From Konateibacter massiliensis (GTDB lineage: Bacteria; Bacillota; Clostridia; Lachnospirales; Lachnospiraceae): a stretch of 64,000 bases of DNA. The notes under the pieces are model-generated. The model had not been told where the DNA came from. It saw only the letters and a program-made list of their open reading frames with translations, and did no database searches. How positions within the stretch are numbered: position 1 is the first letter of the stretch; each line of letters begins with the position of its first letter. The stretch is taken from positions 434,001 to 498,000 of the forward strand of contig NZ_LT860099.1 of the NCBI RefSeq assembly GCF_900184995.1. The letters are read 5' to 3'. Positions 34,090 to 43,598 of the stretch are shown piece after piece. Both the position numbers and the translations under genes were made by a program.

Positions 34090-34860
34090 ATGAAAATGAT
34101 TTGGAGCGGATTTAAAATTTCTTTTTCCATGTATTCAAAAATACCAATGCCAAAAACAGAGTGGAATGAGGCAAACATGAAATATTCCATGTGCTTTTTT
34201 CCGCTGATAGGAGCCGTAATCGGTGTCCTTTTGTTTGGCTGGTACTGTCTTTGCGATTATCTGGGCTTTGGCACTATTTTGCGGCTTGCGGGAACTTTGG
34301 TGCTTCCCATCCTTATTACGGGAGGAATTCACTTGGACGGCTTTATCGATACGCAGGATGCGCTTAGCTCTTATCAGCCAAAGGAGAGAAAGCTTGAGAT
34401 ATTAAAGGATTCTCATATTGGTGCATTTGCCTTGATCAGCAGCATCGTATATTTTATTGTGCTTGGCGGAGTTTGGAGTGAGCTTGCGAAGGAAGCAGTT
34501 TTTGTGCTTTGCTTTGGCTTTATCCTGTCAAGGGCACTGAGCGGCTTTGCGGTTGTCACTTTTGAGCTTGCAAAAGACAGCGGACTGGCACATGCGTTTT
34601 CTGATTCGGCGCAAAAAAGGGCGGTTCGGATTGTGATGCTTCTGTTTGCAATCAGCTCCGGCGCCGCGATGGTGGCGATAGGAGGAGCAATCGGAGTGAG
34701 TGCTTTGATGTTTGCCATTCTTTCCTTTCATTTTTACCGAGTAAAGGCGTATAAGGAGTTTGGCGGCATCACGGGAGATTTGGCAGGCTGGTTTTTACAG
34801 CTGTGTGAGCTTGCGATGGCAGTAGGCACCTTGGTTGGACAAAGCTTTATCGGTAGATAG
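34090..34860 (+). CDS. cobS: Adenosylcobinamide-GDP ribazoletransferase
   Basis: Polytopic membrane protein of 256 residues that joins GDP-cobinamide to alpha-ribazole, completing the nucleotide loop. The polar motif GGIHLDGFIDTQDALSS and HIGAFALI are the family's active-site segments; about six to seven hydrophobic helices follow. Located between the two CobU-like genes. Confidence 0.94.
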   Translation: MKMIWSGFKISFSMYSKIPMPKTEWNEANMKYSMCFFPLIGAVIGVLLFGWYCLCDYLGFGTILRLAGTLVLPILITGGIHLDGFIDTQDALSSYQPKERKLEILKDSHIGAFALISSIVYFIVLGGVWSELAKEAVFVLCFGFILSRALSGFAVVTFELAKDSGLAHAFSDSAQKRAVRIVMLLFAISSGAAMVAIGGAIGVSALMFAILSFHFYRVKAYKEFGGITGDLAGWFLQLCELAMAVGTLVGQSFIGR

Positions 34861-34869
34861 GAGGCAGCG

Positions 34870-35847
34870 ATGATATTTGTAATAGGCAGTGCATATCAGG
34901 GAAAAACAGCGTTTGTAAAAGAGCGCTTTTCAATAAAGGAAGAAGAGATAGCAGACGGTGAGAGCTGCAGCTATGGGGAACTTTATAAGGCTAAGGCGGT
35001 CAATCATTTTGAGTGGCTTATTTACCGGCTTATGAAGGAAGAACGCCCAGTTGAAGCGTTTGTGGAAGAGCTTCTTATGAAAAATAAAGAGCTGATTATT
35101 ATTTTGGCAGAAATCGGAAGCGGTCTTGTGCCTGTGGATGCTTTTGACCGCATTTATCGGGAAAAGGTCGGAAGGACAGGCTGCCTTATCGTGAAATACG
35201 CGGATGAAGTATACCGGATTCATTGCGGCATCGGAACGAAGATTTATGAAAAAAAATCAGGACAGGATGAGTCTGAGAGTCCAAGCAAGATTCAGGTATA
35301 TTTAATCAGACATTCCACGACTAAAGGGAATTTGGAAAAACGCTATGTCGGCAGTACGGACGAGCCTTTGTGTGATGAAGGAATTGAGCTTGCAATGGAA
35401 AAGAAGCTGCCGCAGGTTGACAAGGTGTATACAAGTCCGCTGTGCCGCTGTATACAGACAACAGAAATTTTGTATCCGCATCTAAAAAAAGCGATTATTC
35501 CGGGGCTTCGAGAGACAGATTTCGGAGTGTTTGAGTATAAAAACCATGTGGAATTGGACGGCAGTGAAGATTATCAAAGCTGGATTGACAGTGGCGGAAA
35601 AAGCGGGTTTCCGCAGGGTGAGAGCTTTGAGGAGGCAAATGAAAGAGCGGGTGCAGTATTTCGCTTCATTATAAAAGATGCGTTTGAACATAAGCATGAG
35701 AGTATTGCCATTGTGACGCACGGCGGGACGATTATGGCAATCATGTCTCAATTTTCCGGAGAAAAAAGAGACTATTTTGACTGGAAAGCAGGAAACTGCG
35801 AGGGATATTTATTGGAGATTGATGGAGGCAGCAAATGTTATCGGTAA
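34870..35847 (+). CDS. cobC: CobU-like domain fused to alpha-ribazole phosphatase (CobC)
   Basis: 325 residues. The N-terminal 125 residues form a short CobU-like domain: Walker A GSAYQGKTAFVK, then EIGSGLVPVDAFDRIYREKV and ADEVYRIHCGI, which are close to the canonical CobU C-terminal half. The usual guanylylation-His stretch is absent or degenerate. From about residue 140 a histidine phosphatase domain follows (VYLIRHSTTKGN, catalytic His; IVTHGGTIM, second His), as in CobC, which removes the phosphate of alpha-ribazole-P. It overlaps cbiB by 13 bases. Confidence 0.85.
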   Translation: MIFVIGSAYQGKTAFVKERFSIKEEEIADGESCSYGELYKAKAVNHFEWLIYRLMKEERPVEAFVEELLMKNKELIIILAEIGSGLVPVDAFDRIYREKVGRTGCLIVKYADEVYRIHCGIGTKIYEKKSGQDESESPSKIQVYLIRHSTTKGNLEKRYVGSTDEPLCDEGIELAMEKKLPQVDKVYTSPLCRCIQTTEILYPHLKKAIIPGLRETDFGVFEYKNHVELDGSEDYQSWIDSGGKSGFPQGESFEEANERAGAVFRFIIKDAFEHKHESIAIVTHGGTIMAIMSQFSGEKRDYFDWKAGNCEGYLLEIDGGSKCYR

Positions 35848-36785
35848 TACTTGGATTTGTGATTGATATGTTAATCGGAGACCCTTTTGGCAAATGGCAT
35901 CCCATATGTGCAATCGGAAACCTAATCAGCTTTCTGAAAAAAGGGATTAGAAAAAGGCTGCCAAAAAGCAAGAGCTGGGAGCTTGCAGGAGGAGCGCTTC
36001 TTGTCATCGTGACGGTTTCTTTGTCTGCAGCCGTTCCGTTTCTTATTCTCTATCTATGTTTTAGCATCAACCGCTATCTGGGCTTTTTCGTTGAAACAAT
36101 TATGTGTTACCAGATACTTGCGACAAAATCTCTGAAAACAGAGAGTATGAAGGTGTATCATGCCTTTTTGACAGGAGATACCGAGCAGGCAAGAACAGCG
36201 GTATCCATGATTGTCGGAAGGGACACCTCCGTGCTTGATAGGAAGGGAATTGTAAAGGCAACCGTCGAAACTGTGGCAGAGAATACAACGGACGGGGTCA
36301 TAGCGCCTCTTTTCTATCTTATGCTCGGAGGCCCGGTGCTTGGTTTTGCTTACAAAGCTGTGAATACATTGGATTCTATGGTAGGCTATAAAAATGAAGA
36401 GAATTTATATTTTGGAAGAATAAGTGCAAAGCTTGATGATATACTCAATTATATACCGGCTCGCATGTCAGGTCTTCTTATGGTGGCGGCAGCCTTTCTA
36501 GGCGGCTTTGACGGAAAACAATCATGGAAAATCTTTGTGAGGGACCGCTATAACCATGCAAGCCCTAACTCTGCACAGACAGAGGCGGCATGTGCAGGTG
36601 CATTAAATATCATGCTTGCAGGAAATGCATATTATTTTGGAAAATTATATGAAAAAAAGACAATTGGTGATGATAATCGAGAGATTGAGCCCGAGGACAT
36701 TAAAAAGGTAAACAAACTAATGTATACAACGGCTCTGTTAGGGCTTATAATAGTTTTTAGTGTCAGATTTTTATTTGCATTGTAA
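35835..36785 (+). CDS. cbiB: Adenosylcobinamide-phosphate synthase
   Basis: Membrane enzyme of 316 residues that attaches aminopropanol phosphate to cobyric acid. Family stretches: DPFGKWHPICAIGNLI, TVAENTTDGVIAPLFY, YKAVNTLDSMVGYKNE, and RDRYNHASPNSAQTEAACAG. GGAGG precedes the ATG inside the upstream gene. It works with the threonine-phosphate decarboxylase that follows. Confidence 0.95.
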   Translation: MLSVILGFVIDMLIGDPFGKWHPICAIGNLISFLKKGIRKRLPKSKSWELAGGALLVIVTVSLSAAVPFLILYLCFSINRYLGFFVETIMCYQILATKSLKTESMKVYHAFLTGDTEQARTAVSMIVGRDTSVLDRKGIVKATVETVAENTTDGVIAPLFYLMLGGPVLGFAYKAVNTLDSMVGYKNEENLYFGRISAKLDDILNYIPARMSGLLMVAAAFLGGFDGKQSWKIFVRDRYNHASPNSAQTEAACAGALNIMLAGNAYYFGKLYEKKTIGDDNREIEPEDIKKVNKLMYTTALLGLIIVFSVRFLFAL

Positions 36786-36796
36786 AAGGAGTTATT

Positions 36797-37825
36797 ATGG
36801 AAAACGTACACGGCGGAGATATTTATCAATACGAGAATGTAACAGATTTTTCGGCAAACATAAATCCACTTGGGCTGCCAAGGGGAGTGAAGATGGCATT
36901 GATGGATAGCATTGACAAAACCGTTCATTATCCGGATATTCACTGCCGAAAGCTCCGAAAAAAACTTGCTTTGGAATATGGGGTGAAGGAGGAATATATC
37001 CTCTTTGGAAATGGCGCGGCGGATATTATTTTTACCGTGACTACGGCGTTAAAGCCAAGAAAATCTTTAATTCTTGCCCCTACCTTTGTTGAATATAAGC
37101 AGGCATTGCTTGCAGTCGGCTCTAAAGTCGTAAGCTATGAATTGAAAAAGGAATACGGCTTTCAGGTCAGAGAGGATTTTCTCAACTATATCAGCGCAGA
37201 CTTGGATATGTTGTTTTTGTGCAATCCGAATAATCCCACCGGCGAGGTGATTCCGAAGCCATTTTTAATGCGGATTATTGAAAAATGCCATAGAAATAAT
37301 GTGCTTCTTGTTATAGATGAGTGCTTCAACAGCTTTTTGGATGACGGAGAGATGCAAAGTGCGATAAAGGAAGTTGCACAGTATGGCAATCTGATTATCG
37401 TCAATGCATTTACAAAGCTCTATGCTATGCCGGGTGTCCGCTTAGGCTTTGGCATTGTCAGCAATAAACGTATTCATGAGTTCATTACCCGCTGCTCTCA
37501 GCCTTGGAATGTGTCGATATTGGCACAGGAAGCCGGGCTTGCTGCGTTGGAGGAGCGAGGCTATGTGCAAAAATCCAAGGAATTGATAGCAAAGGAGCGT
37601 AGCTATCTCATCGAGGAAATAGAGAAGGCGGGCTGTCAAGTATATGGCTCGCGCGCAAACTATATCTTTTTCAAGGCAAAGGCAGGATTGTTTGAGCACT
37701 GTCTGAAAAGACAGATTCTCATTCGGGACTGCAGCAATTATGAAGGCTTGGAGGAAGGCTATTACAGGGTTGCGGTGAGGACACACGAGGAAAATGTAAG
37801 ACTGATAGAGGCTTTGCAGCGTTAG
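36797..37825 (+). CDS. cobD: Threonine-phosphate decarboxylase
   Basis: PLP aminotransferase-fold enzyme, 342 residues, making aminopropanol phosphate for the corrin side arm. N-terminal FSANINPLGLP is typical; CNPNNPTGEVI and the Schiff-base lysine in VNAFTKLYAMPGVRLG are seen. Context between cbiB and cbiP makes CobD much more likely than the related histidinol-phosphate aminotransferase. Confidence 0.94.
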   Translation: MENVHGGDIYQYENVTDFSANINPLGLPRGVKMALMDSIDKTVHYPDIHCRKLRKKLALEYGVKEEYILFGNGAADIIFTVTTALKPRKSLILAPTFVEYKQALLAVGSKVVSYELKKEYGFQVREDFLNYISADLDMLFLCNPNNPTGEVIPKPFLMRIIEKCHRNNVLLVIDECFNSFLDDGEMQSAIKEVAQYGNLIIVNAFTKLYAMPGVRLGFGIVSNKRIHEFITRCSQPWNVSILAQEAGLAALEERGYVQKSKELIAKERSYLIEEIEKAGCQVYGSRANYIFFKAKAGLFEHCLKRQILIRDCSNYEGLEEGYYRVAVRTHEENVRLIEALQR

Positions 37826-37834
37826 GAGAGGAAA

Positions 37835-39367
37835 ATGGCAAAATCGATTATGATACAAGGCACAATGTCGAATGCGGGGAAAAGCCTTCTCGTAGCCGGC
37901 TTGTGCAGAATATTTAAGCAGGACGGCTATAAGGTAGCGCCGTTTAAATCCCAGAACATGGCACTCAATTCCTACATCACAAGTGACGGTCTGGAGATGG
38001 GACGGGCACAGGTCATGCAGGCGGAGGCAGCAAAAATCGCACCGCGTGTACAGATGAATCCGATTTTACTAAAACCTACCAATGACGTAGGTTCACAGGT
38101 TATTGTAAATGGTGAAGTAATCGGGAACATGAAGGCTGTGGACTATTTTAAATATAAGAAAAAGCTGATTCCGGACATTATGAAGGCGTACCGTGCCTTG
38201 GAGGAAGAATACGATATCATTGTGATTGAAGGAGCGGGGAGTCCGGCGGAAATTAATTTAAAGAGCGAGGATATCGTAAATATGGGAATGGCAAAAATGG
38301 CGAAAGCTCCTGTGCTTTTGGTTGGTGATATCGATAGGGGCGGTGTATTTGCACAGCTTGTCGGGACGTCAATTCTTCTGGAGGAAGAAGAGCAAGCCAT
38401 GATAAAAGGTACCATTATCAATAAATTTCGTGGAGATAAAACGATTTTGGAGCCGGGACTTCGTATGCTGGAGGATAAGACAAATATTCCGGTTATCGGT
38501 GTGGTGCCTTATATGTATGTCGATATCGAAGATGAGGACAGCTTGAGCGAGCGGTTTGACAAGACAAAACAGGCGGCAAGCATTGACATTGCAGTAATTA
38601 AGCTTCCAAGAATTTCGAATTTTACGGATTTTAATACACTGGAACGAATCGATGGCGTGTCACTTCGCTTTGTGAATCGTGTTTCGGAACTTCAAAATCC
38701 TGATATGATTATTCTGCCGGGAACCAAAAATACGATGGGTGACCTTTTGTGGATGCGCCAAAATGGGCTCGAAGCGGCTGTTTTAAAAGAGGCGGCAAAA
38801 GGAACCGTTATTTTTGGTGTATGCGGCGGCTATCAGATGCTTGGCGAGGAGCTGAGTGACCCTTATGCGGTTGAGGCAGGAGGAGATTTAAAGGGGATGG
38901 GACTTTTGCCGATGAAAACAATTTTCAAGGAGCAAAAGACAAGAACACAGGTTGAAGGCAGTTTTGAAGAAATTCAGGGAACACTTGACTTGTTATCCGG
39001 TATTTCTCTGAAGGGATATGAGATTCATATGGGTGCCACAACGGCACTAAACGATAAGGTGAAGCCTTTGACCAAGATAAAAGAAGTGAACACGAACCGT
39101 CATGAGCATTTTGAAAGATATAAGTGGGAGGGAGCATACCAAAATAACATTTATGGTTCCTATCTCCATGGGATTTTTGATGAGGAGGATGTGACGAGAA
39201 AGCTTATTCTGTCGCTTGGAGCCAAGCTTGGCTTGAAGGAGGAGGATATCAAGGCTGTCAATTTTTCCGAATATAAAGAAAAGCAGTATGACAGACTGGC
39301 GGATTATGTGAGGGAGAGCCTGGACATGAAACAGGTATACGAAATACTCGAAAAGGGACTGGATTAA
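37835..39367 (+). CDS. cbiP: Cobyric acid synthase
   Basis: 510 residues, amidates side chains b, d, e and g of adenosylcobyrinate a,c-diamide. P-loop [19 protein letters not shown], then NMALNSYIT and [11 protein letters not shown]; the glutaminase domain has the nucleophile in [11 protein letters not shown] and the His in YLHGIFDEE. Distinct from cbiA by its longer length and the QNMALNS motif. Confidence 0.96.
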   Translation: MAKSIMIQGTMSNAGKSLLVAGLCRIFKQDGYKVAPFKSQNMALNSYITSDGLEMGRAQVMQAEAAKIAPRVQMNPILLKPTNDVGSQVIVNGEVIGNMKAVDYFKYKKKLIPDIMKAYRALEEEYDIIVIEGAGSPAEINLKSEDIVNMGMAKMAKAPVLLVGDIDRGGVFAQLVGTSILLEEEEQAMIKGTIINKFRGDKTILEPGLRMLEDKTNIPVIGVVPYMYVDIEDEDSLSERFDKTKQAASIDIAVIKLPRISNFTDFNTLERIDGVSLRFVNRVSELQNPDMIILPGTKNTMGDLLWMRQNGLEAAVLKEAAKGTVIFGVCGGYQMLGEELSDPYAVEAGGDLKGMGLLPMKTIFKEQKTRTQVEGSFEEIQGTLDLLSGISLKGYEIHMGATTALNDKVKPLTKIKEVNTNRHEHFERYKWEGAYQNNIYGSYLHGIFDEEDVTRKLILSLGAKLGLKEEDIKAVNFSEYKEKQYDRLADYVRESLDMKQVYEILEKGLD

Positions 39368-39389
39368 AAAAGAAAAAGGAAATGATAAG

Positions 39390-40028
39390 ATGAAAATAGA
39401 ATTAGAAAACGTACTTCCAAGAGATATTGAGAAAAGAAGCTTTGAGATTATTACCGAGGAATTAAACGGCAGAATACCGGAGGATGAGAAAGCTCCTATC
39501 ATAAAAAGAGCGATACATACGGCGGCAGATTTTGACTATGCAGATACGCTTATGTTTTCAGAGGATGTAGTAAAAAACACGCTGGAGGCGATCAAGAGAG
39601 GTGCCTGCATCGTGACGGACACCCAGATGGGAAAGTCCGGCATCAACAAAAAGTCTCTTGCTAAATTCGGCGGGGAGGTTTACTGTTTTATGTCTGATGA
39701 GGATGTTGCCGAGACTGCAAAACAAAATGGAACGACAAGGGCAACCGCGAGCATGGATAAGGCAGCACTCCTTGATAAGGAATTAATTTTTGCAATCGGA
39801 AATGCCCCGACTGCTTTGGTCCGCCTCTACGAGCTGATTGAAGAAAAAAAGATAAATCCGGCTCTTATTATCGGTGTTCCGGTCGGCTTTGTGAATGTGG
39901 TACAGTCCAAGGAGCTGATTATGAGTCTGGATGTACCATACATTGTTGCACGAGGGCGAAAAGGAGGAAGCAATATAGCAGCGGCTATTTGTAATGCCCT
40001 GATTTATATGCTGGATGAGGAGAGATAG
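39390..40028 (+). CDS. cbiC: Cobalt-precorrin-8 methylmutase
   Basis: 212 residues. Moves the C11 methyl to C12, giving cobyrinic acid. The catalytic His is in [23 protein letters not shown] and the glycine-rich [11 protein letters not shown] and GVPVGFVNV segments are typical. It is the last cobalamin gene of this run; the amidase start is two bases after its stop. Confidence 0.95.
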   Translation: MKIELENVLPRDIEKRSFEIITEELNGRIPEDEKAPIIKRAIHTAADFDYADTLMFSEDVVKNTLEAIKRGACIVTDTQMGKSGINKKSLAKFGGEVYCFMSDEDVAETAKQNGTTRATASMDKAALLDKELIFAIGNAPTALVRLYELIEEKKINPALIIGVPVGFVNVVQSKELIMSLDVPYIVARGRKGGSNIAAAICNALIYMLDEER

Positions 40029-40029
40029 A

Positions 40030-41178
40030 ATGAGAAAGTATTGGGGTATAGTAGCGGTTATGTGCATGATTTTGGCGTTTGCCGGGTGTTCTGCTGCTCA
40101 GACAAAGGGCGAGGCGGGGACACAGGCTGATGTGACAGAACAGGCAAGTGCTGCCAATGCGGATACTGATGAACAGAAAACAAATGATGCGGCAGGCACC
40201 GATGCAGATTTGACAGAGGGGGCCGGAGAAGAGTCTGCGGAAGCTGAGAATGCAGAGGAAGAGTCTGCACGGGAAGAGGAAGCATCAGACGACACGAATG
40301 AGCAGGAAGCAGATATTTTGTCTCAGATGGAATTTACAAGCACAGAGGAGGTTGTTTATGTTGCCTCCAATGTAAATCTCAGAACACTTCCAAGCACAGA
40401 GAGTGAAATACTCACTGTTTTAAGCAGGGGTACCGAGCTTGTGAGAACAGGTATCTCAAATGAGTGGAGCAAAGTCACATATGGGGATTTGGAGGGATAT
40501 GTTGCAAGCGAATATCTCGCAACGGAAGAACCAACTTTAAACGGTTCCGGGCATATCATTGCCATCGATGCAGGACATCAGGCGAAGGGAAACAGCGAGC
40601 TGGAGCCAATCGGTCCGGGAGCCTCTGAAAAAAAGGCGAAGGTAGCATCGGGAACAAGCGGTGTTGCCAGTGGATTGGCAGAATATGAGCTTACGTTAGC
40701 GGTCTCTCTTAAATTAAAGGAAGAGCTTATAAGCCGCGGTTATCAGGTTGTAATGATCCGCGAGACAAATGACGTAAATTTAAGCAACGCTGAGCGTGCA
40801 CAGATTGCCAATGAGTCAGGTGCAGAGGCGTTTGTCAGAATTCACGCAAATGGCTCGGAAAACAGCAGTGTGAACGGAATTTTGACGATGTGTCAGACAT
40901 CCTCAAATCCTTATGTAAGTGCCTATTACAAGCAGAGTAAAAATCTGTCTGATGTGGTTTTAAGTGAAATGGTAGCGGCGACAGGTGCTAACAGCAAAGG
41001 AATTATAGAGACGGATAGTATGAGCGGCATTAATTGGTGCAATCTGCCGGTAACAATCGTGGAGATGGGATTTATGACAAATCCCACAGAGGACGCCTTA
41101 ATGGAAACAGATGATTACCAGAATAAGCTTTCTGTGGGAATTGCAAATGGATTGGACCGCTATTTTAGCGGACAATAA
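40030..41178 (+). CDS. SH3b-amidase_3 lipoprotein (N-acetylmuramoyl-L-alanine amidase)
   Basis: 382 residues. Type II signal with lipobox AFAGC, then an Ala/Glu/Thr-rich linker (about 25-95), a bacterial SH3 domain (about 105-165, [20 protein letters not shown]) and a zinc amidase_3 domain (about 175-382). In the latter [10 protein letters not shown] has the first ligand His, Glu in LAEYELTLA the second, FVRIHANGS the third, and [12 protein letters not shown] the catalytic Glu. It cleaves the amide bond between MurNAc and stem peptides. ATG 40030 follows GAGGAGA. Placed at the end of the cobalamin run without a visible promoter; the link is probably positional, not functional. Confidence 0.92.
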   Translation: MRKYWGIVAVMCMILAFAGCSAAQTKGEAGTQADVTEQASAANADTDEQKTNDAAGTDADLTEGAGEESAEAENAEEESAREEEASDDTNEQEADILSQMEFTSTEEVVYVASNVNLRTLPSTESEILTVLSRGTELVRTGISNEWSKVTYGDLEGYVASEYLATEEPTLNGSGHIIAIDAGHQAKGNSELEPIGPGASEKKAKVASGTSGVASGLAEYELTLAVSLKLKEELISRGYQVVMIRETNDVNLSNAERAQIANESGAEAFVRIHANGSENSSVNGILTMCQTSSNPYVSAYYKQSKNLSDVVLSEMVAATGANSKGIIETDSMSGINWCNLPVTIVEMGFMTNPTEDALMETDDYQNKLSVGIANGLDRYFSGQ

Positions 41179-41185
41179 GTCGTTA

Positions 41186-41968
41186 TTATAAGGATACCGC
41201 TTCCTTCAAGTGATCTAAATATAGCTGACGGAATTCTTTTATCTCACCAAGACCTTTTACGATGGTCTGAACGGAGAAGCCTTCCTGGATAAAACGAGAT
41301 TTCCAAGAATCTTTCTCGCTTCCGTCCATATCATTTTTGGCATGGTCTCCGGCGACGAGCATAAGGGGAAGGAGCTTGACATTGGTGACATTTTGCTCTT
41401 TTACAAGGGAAATAACGTCCTCAAGCTCAGGATAGCCCTCCACAGTGCCCACATAGACATTGGAGTAGCCCTGCTGCCGAAACGTGTAGTCAAGTGCCGG
41501 ATAGGAGGCATTCGCATAGTGGATGGAGCCGTGGCCCATCAAAACAAGCGCTTCGTCGTCTTTTGGCTTATATTTTTCCATAAGGATAGCAACCGCTTTT
41601 TTGTAATCCTCAAAGGAGGAAAGAAGAGGTGTTCCAAGCTTTATGGAAGTAAAATCATCTTTAAAACGACTGATATCGTTTATCATATTATCATTTTCAA
41701 TGCCGTGAATGATATGAGTAGGCTGGACGAGAAGTTCTGTGATGCCGTCTTTTTTCATTCGCTCCATCGCCTCGGTTACCGTATCGATGGAGATTTGACA
41801 GACTGATTGCAGCTTTTTAATAATCATCTGGCTTGTAAATGCGCGATAGATGTGATAATCTGGATAATTCTCCTGGATTTCATCCTCAATCTGTTTTATA
41901 TTTTTTTCTAACGTATCTAAATAGCTTGTACCAAAGCTTACGACTAAAATTGCTTTCTTGCTTAACAT
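41186..41968 (-). CDS. cbiK: Sirohydrochlorin cobaltochelatase
   Basis: 260 residues. Inserts cobalt into sirohydrochlorin, the entry of the anaerobic route. The N-terminus AILVVSFGTSYLDTLEKNI and the metal-site histidines in PTHIIHGIEND and LMGHGSIHYANASY fit CbiK. ATG 41968 follows AAGGAG. It is the only cobalamin gene on the minus strand here; its 3' end is seven bases from the amidase end, with no terminator between beyond a 5-bp hairpin. Confidence 0.95.
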   Translation of the reverse strand: MLSKKAILVVSFGTSYLDTLEKNIKQIEDEIQENYPDYHIYRAFTSQMIIKKLQSVCQISIDTVTEAMERMKKDGITELLVQPTHIIHGIENDNMINDISRFKDDFTSIKLGTPLLSSFEDYKKAVAILMEKYKPKDDEALVLMGHGSIHYANASYPALDYTFRQQGYSNVYVGTVEGYPELEDVISLVKEQNVTNVKLLPLMLVAGDHAKNDMDGSEKDSWKSRFIQEGFSVQTIVKGLGEIKEFRQLYLDHLKEAVSL

Positions 41969-42001
41969 AAAAATCTCCTTAATTTCACTCATTCTCATTC
42001 G

Positions 42002-42030
42002 AGTCTAACATTGTAGAAATATAATGTCAA
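42002..42030 (-). promoter_or_regulatory. Sigma-A promoter of cbiK
   Basis: On the minus strand: TTGACA (42030-42025), 17-base spacer, TAGACT (42007-42002). Just downstream, GAATGAGAATGAG forms a short direct repeat that could be a regulator site. Confidence 0.7.
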
Positions 42031-42070
42031 TGCCAAGGAGATAAGAAAGATTGTTTTCCTATTATAGAAT

Positions 42071-42112
42071 AAACGGACGGGTGTCTGCCAATTTTGCAGA
42101 AACCGTCCGTTT
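42071..42112 (-). terminator. Hairpin after the GH18-like gene
   Basis: 10-bp perfect arms AAACGGACGG and CCGTCCGTTT with an inner hairpin TCTGC/GCAGA. The T-rich tail is short. Confidence 0.6.
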
Positions 42113-42114
42113 GC

Positions 42115-43410
42115 TTAAACATCAAATTTACTGGGAAGTAATTTCTCAATATCAAACTGAGAATTGATTACAAGCCAGATAGGAGAGGAATAAAACATCA
42201 AATTCCAAAGTCTGACTCCGTTCAAATTATAGGTTCGTACCAACTCCACCAAAGCATTGATAGTTCTGGCGTCCGTTGTCCAGACAATATGTTCCTCTCC
42301 ATTTGCAATTGTATAGTTAAAATAAGGGGACTGTGATATTTCATCAAACTGAATGACAGCTCCTGTATCGGAGGCAAGCCTGAGTGCAGAGCTTAAGCTT
42401 AAGGAATTGGCATAGGAAAGTCCGGGCGTGTAGGGAAGCCGCCAGTCATAGCTGATTAGGGAGGCACCGGCTGAAAGTTTTTCAGGCTGCATCGTTTGCG
42501 TCACATATTCCACTAATGACTTTAATAGTGCAATGGAATTGGCGGGCATGGGGGGACCGTAGTTGACACCCCAGACGAACTGGATAAAAGTAATTCCGTC
42601 AATCAATGGGGATAAAGGGCTATAGTCAATTTTTTCAAAGCTCAGTTCGTTACTGACATATTGAGAGTTTGAATTAACAGTTACAAAAAGTAAAAGGTTT
42701 TCTTTGTCTAAATCAGTCTTTAAATTGTAGAGAAGAGCTATGTACAAATCAATATTAAGGAGAGTTAAATAATTGAAAATAATATTTAATCCCATATATC
42801 CTTTTTGTTTTATAAGAGCAATTGAATTATCAATAAATGATTGTTGGTAGACTTCATTTGAAAGTATGCTGGAAACGGCTTCATAATCCGGTTCACCTTG
42901 TGCAGACATGGTAGTAGCCATAAAAAGGGGAATTACACCGTATTCTTTGGAGCGTTGTATGACAATCTCATCATCATAGTAGGTGATGATTTCTCCGCTT
43001 ACAGTTATTTTATAATTATAGATAGAATTATAGGTTAAATTTGGAAGAGTCTTAAGCAATGTATTGTTGTCAATATAGGGATACATATAGCCTCCTGTAG
43101 ATATTTTTCCTGAGGTATCGTAACGAATCGTCAATATTCTGTCCGGAGCAATGGGGGTGGTAGCAAGAATGGGGTTGTTTTGAAGCAGCTTCATCTGTGA
43201 AACATTGTTTTTTTGGGCAATTGTTTCCAATGTATCACCTGCCACCGTAACATATGTCTGCGCAGGAGGAGCGATGACAATCGCCTGGCCCGGAACAAGA
43301 GAGTTTGGGGCGTCTAAATCGTTGTCTTGCATCAGTCTCCTTGACGAAATATTAAATTTACTGGCGATACCGTAGACCGTATCATTGGGCTGAACAACAT
43401 ATATTTCCAT
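42115..43410 (-). CDS. LysM2-GH18-like spore protein, catalytic motif lost
   Basis: 431 residues. Two LysM repeats (about 1-47 and 50-96) precede a GH18-type barrel as in SleL/YaaH spore cortex enzymes. The canonical catalytic strand, of the form G-Y/F-x-G-V-N-I-D-F-E, reads GYMGLNIIFNYL at residues 204-215, so both the Asp (Ile211) and the catalytic Glu (Asn213) are gone. Other barrel segments (IPLFMATTMS, WGVNYGPPMP, GASLISYDWRLPY, GVRLWNLMF) are kept. No signal peptide, which suits a spore coat or cortex protein made in the mother cell. A sigma-E-like promoter lies upstream. Likely a peptidoglycan-binding, non-hydrolytic relative. Confidence 0.85.
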   Translation of the reverse strand: MEIYVVQPNDTVYGIASKFNISSRRLMQDNDLDAPNSLVPGQAIVIAPPAQTYVTVAGDTLETIAQKNNVSQMKLLQNNPILATTPIAPDRILTIRYDTSGKISTGGYMYPYIDNNTLLKTLPNLTYNSIYNYKITVSGEIITYYDDEIVIQRSKEYGVIPLFMATTMSAQGEPDYEAVSSILSNEVYQQSFIDNSIALIKQKGYMGLNIIFNYLTLLNIDLYIALLYNLKTDLDKENLLLFVTVNSNSQYVSNELSFEKIDYSPLSPLIDGITFIQFVWGVNYGPPMPANSIALLKSLVEYVTQTMQPEKLSAGASLISYDWRLPYTPGLSYANSLSLSSALRLASDTGAVIQFDEISQSPYFNYTIANGEEHIVWTTDARTINALVELVRTYNLNGVRLWNLMFYSSPIWLVINSQFDIEKLLPSKFDV

Positions 43411-43436
43411 AGAAGTATCCTTGTCGTTTTAGTCTT

Positions 43437-43465
43437 ATTATATGCATAATAAATGGGGAATACGA
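43437..43465 (-). promoter_or_regulatory. Sigma-E-like promoter of the GH18-like gene
   Basis: On the minus strand: -35 TCGTATT (43465-43459; 6 of 7 to KMATATT), 14-base spacer, -10 CATATAAT (43444-43437; 7 of 8 to CATACAMT). Confidence 0.6.
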
Positions 43466-43535
43466 TTGATTTCAAGAAAAGAAAGTTATATCTTGTTTGT
43501 GGAAGATATCTCTTTTATAATAAGAGGAAAGAACA

Positions 43536-43562
43536 AAATAGGGTGCCGGTTAACGGCACCCC
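43536..43562 (-). terminator. Terminator downstream of the 22-codon ORF
   Basis: On the minus strand GGGTGCCG and CGGCACCC form a strong stem with a 5-base loop, followed by TATTTTG. Confidence 0.8.
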
Positions 43563-43598
43563 TTGAATTCATTTAAAAACGAACCATATATCATTTGT

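Noticed and set aside
36797-37825. Histidinol-phosphate aminotransferase call
   Set aside because: The fold is shared, but position between cbiB and cbiP and the N-terminal FSANINPLG favour threonine-phosphate decarboxylase.
42071-42112. Hairpin after the GH18-like gene as an operator
   Set aside because: It follows the stop codon directly and has nested GC-rich stems, so termination is the simpler reading.
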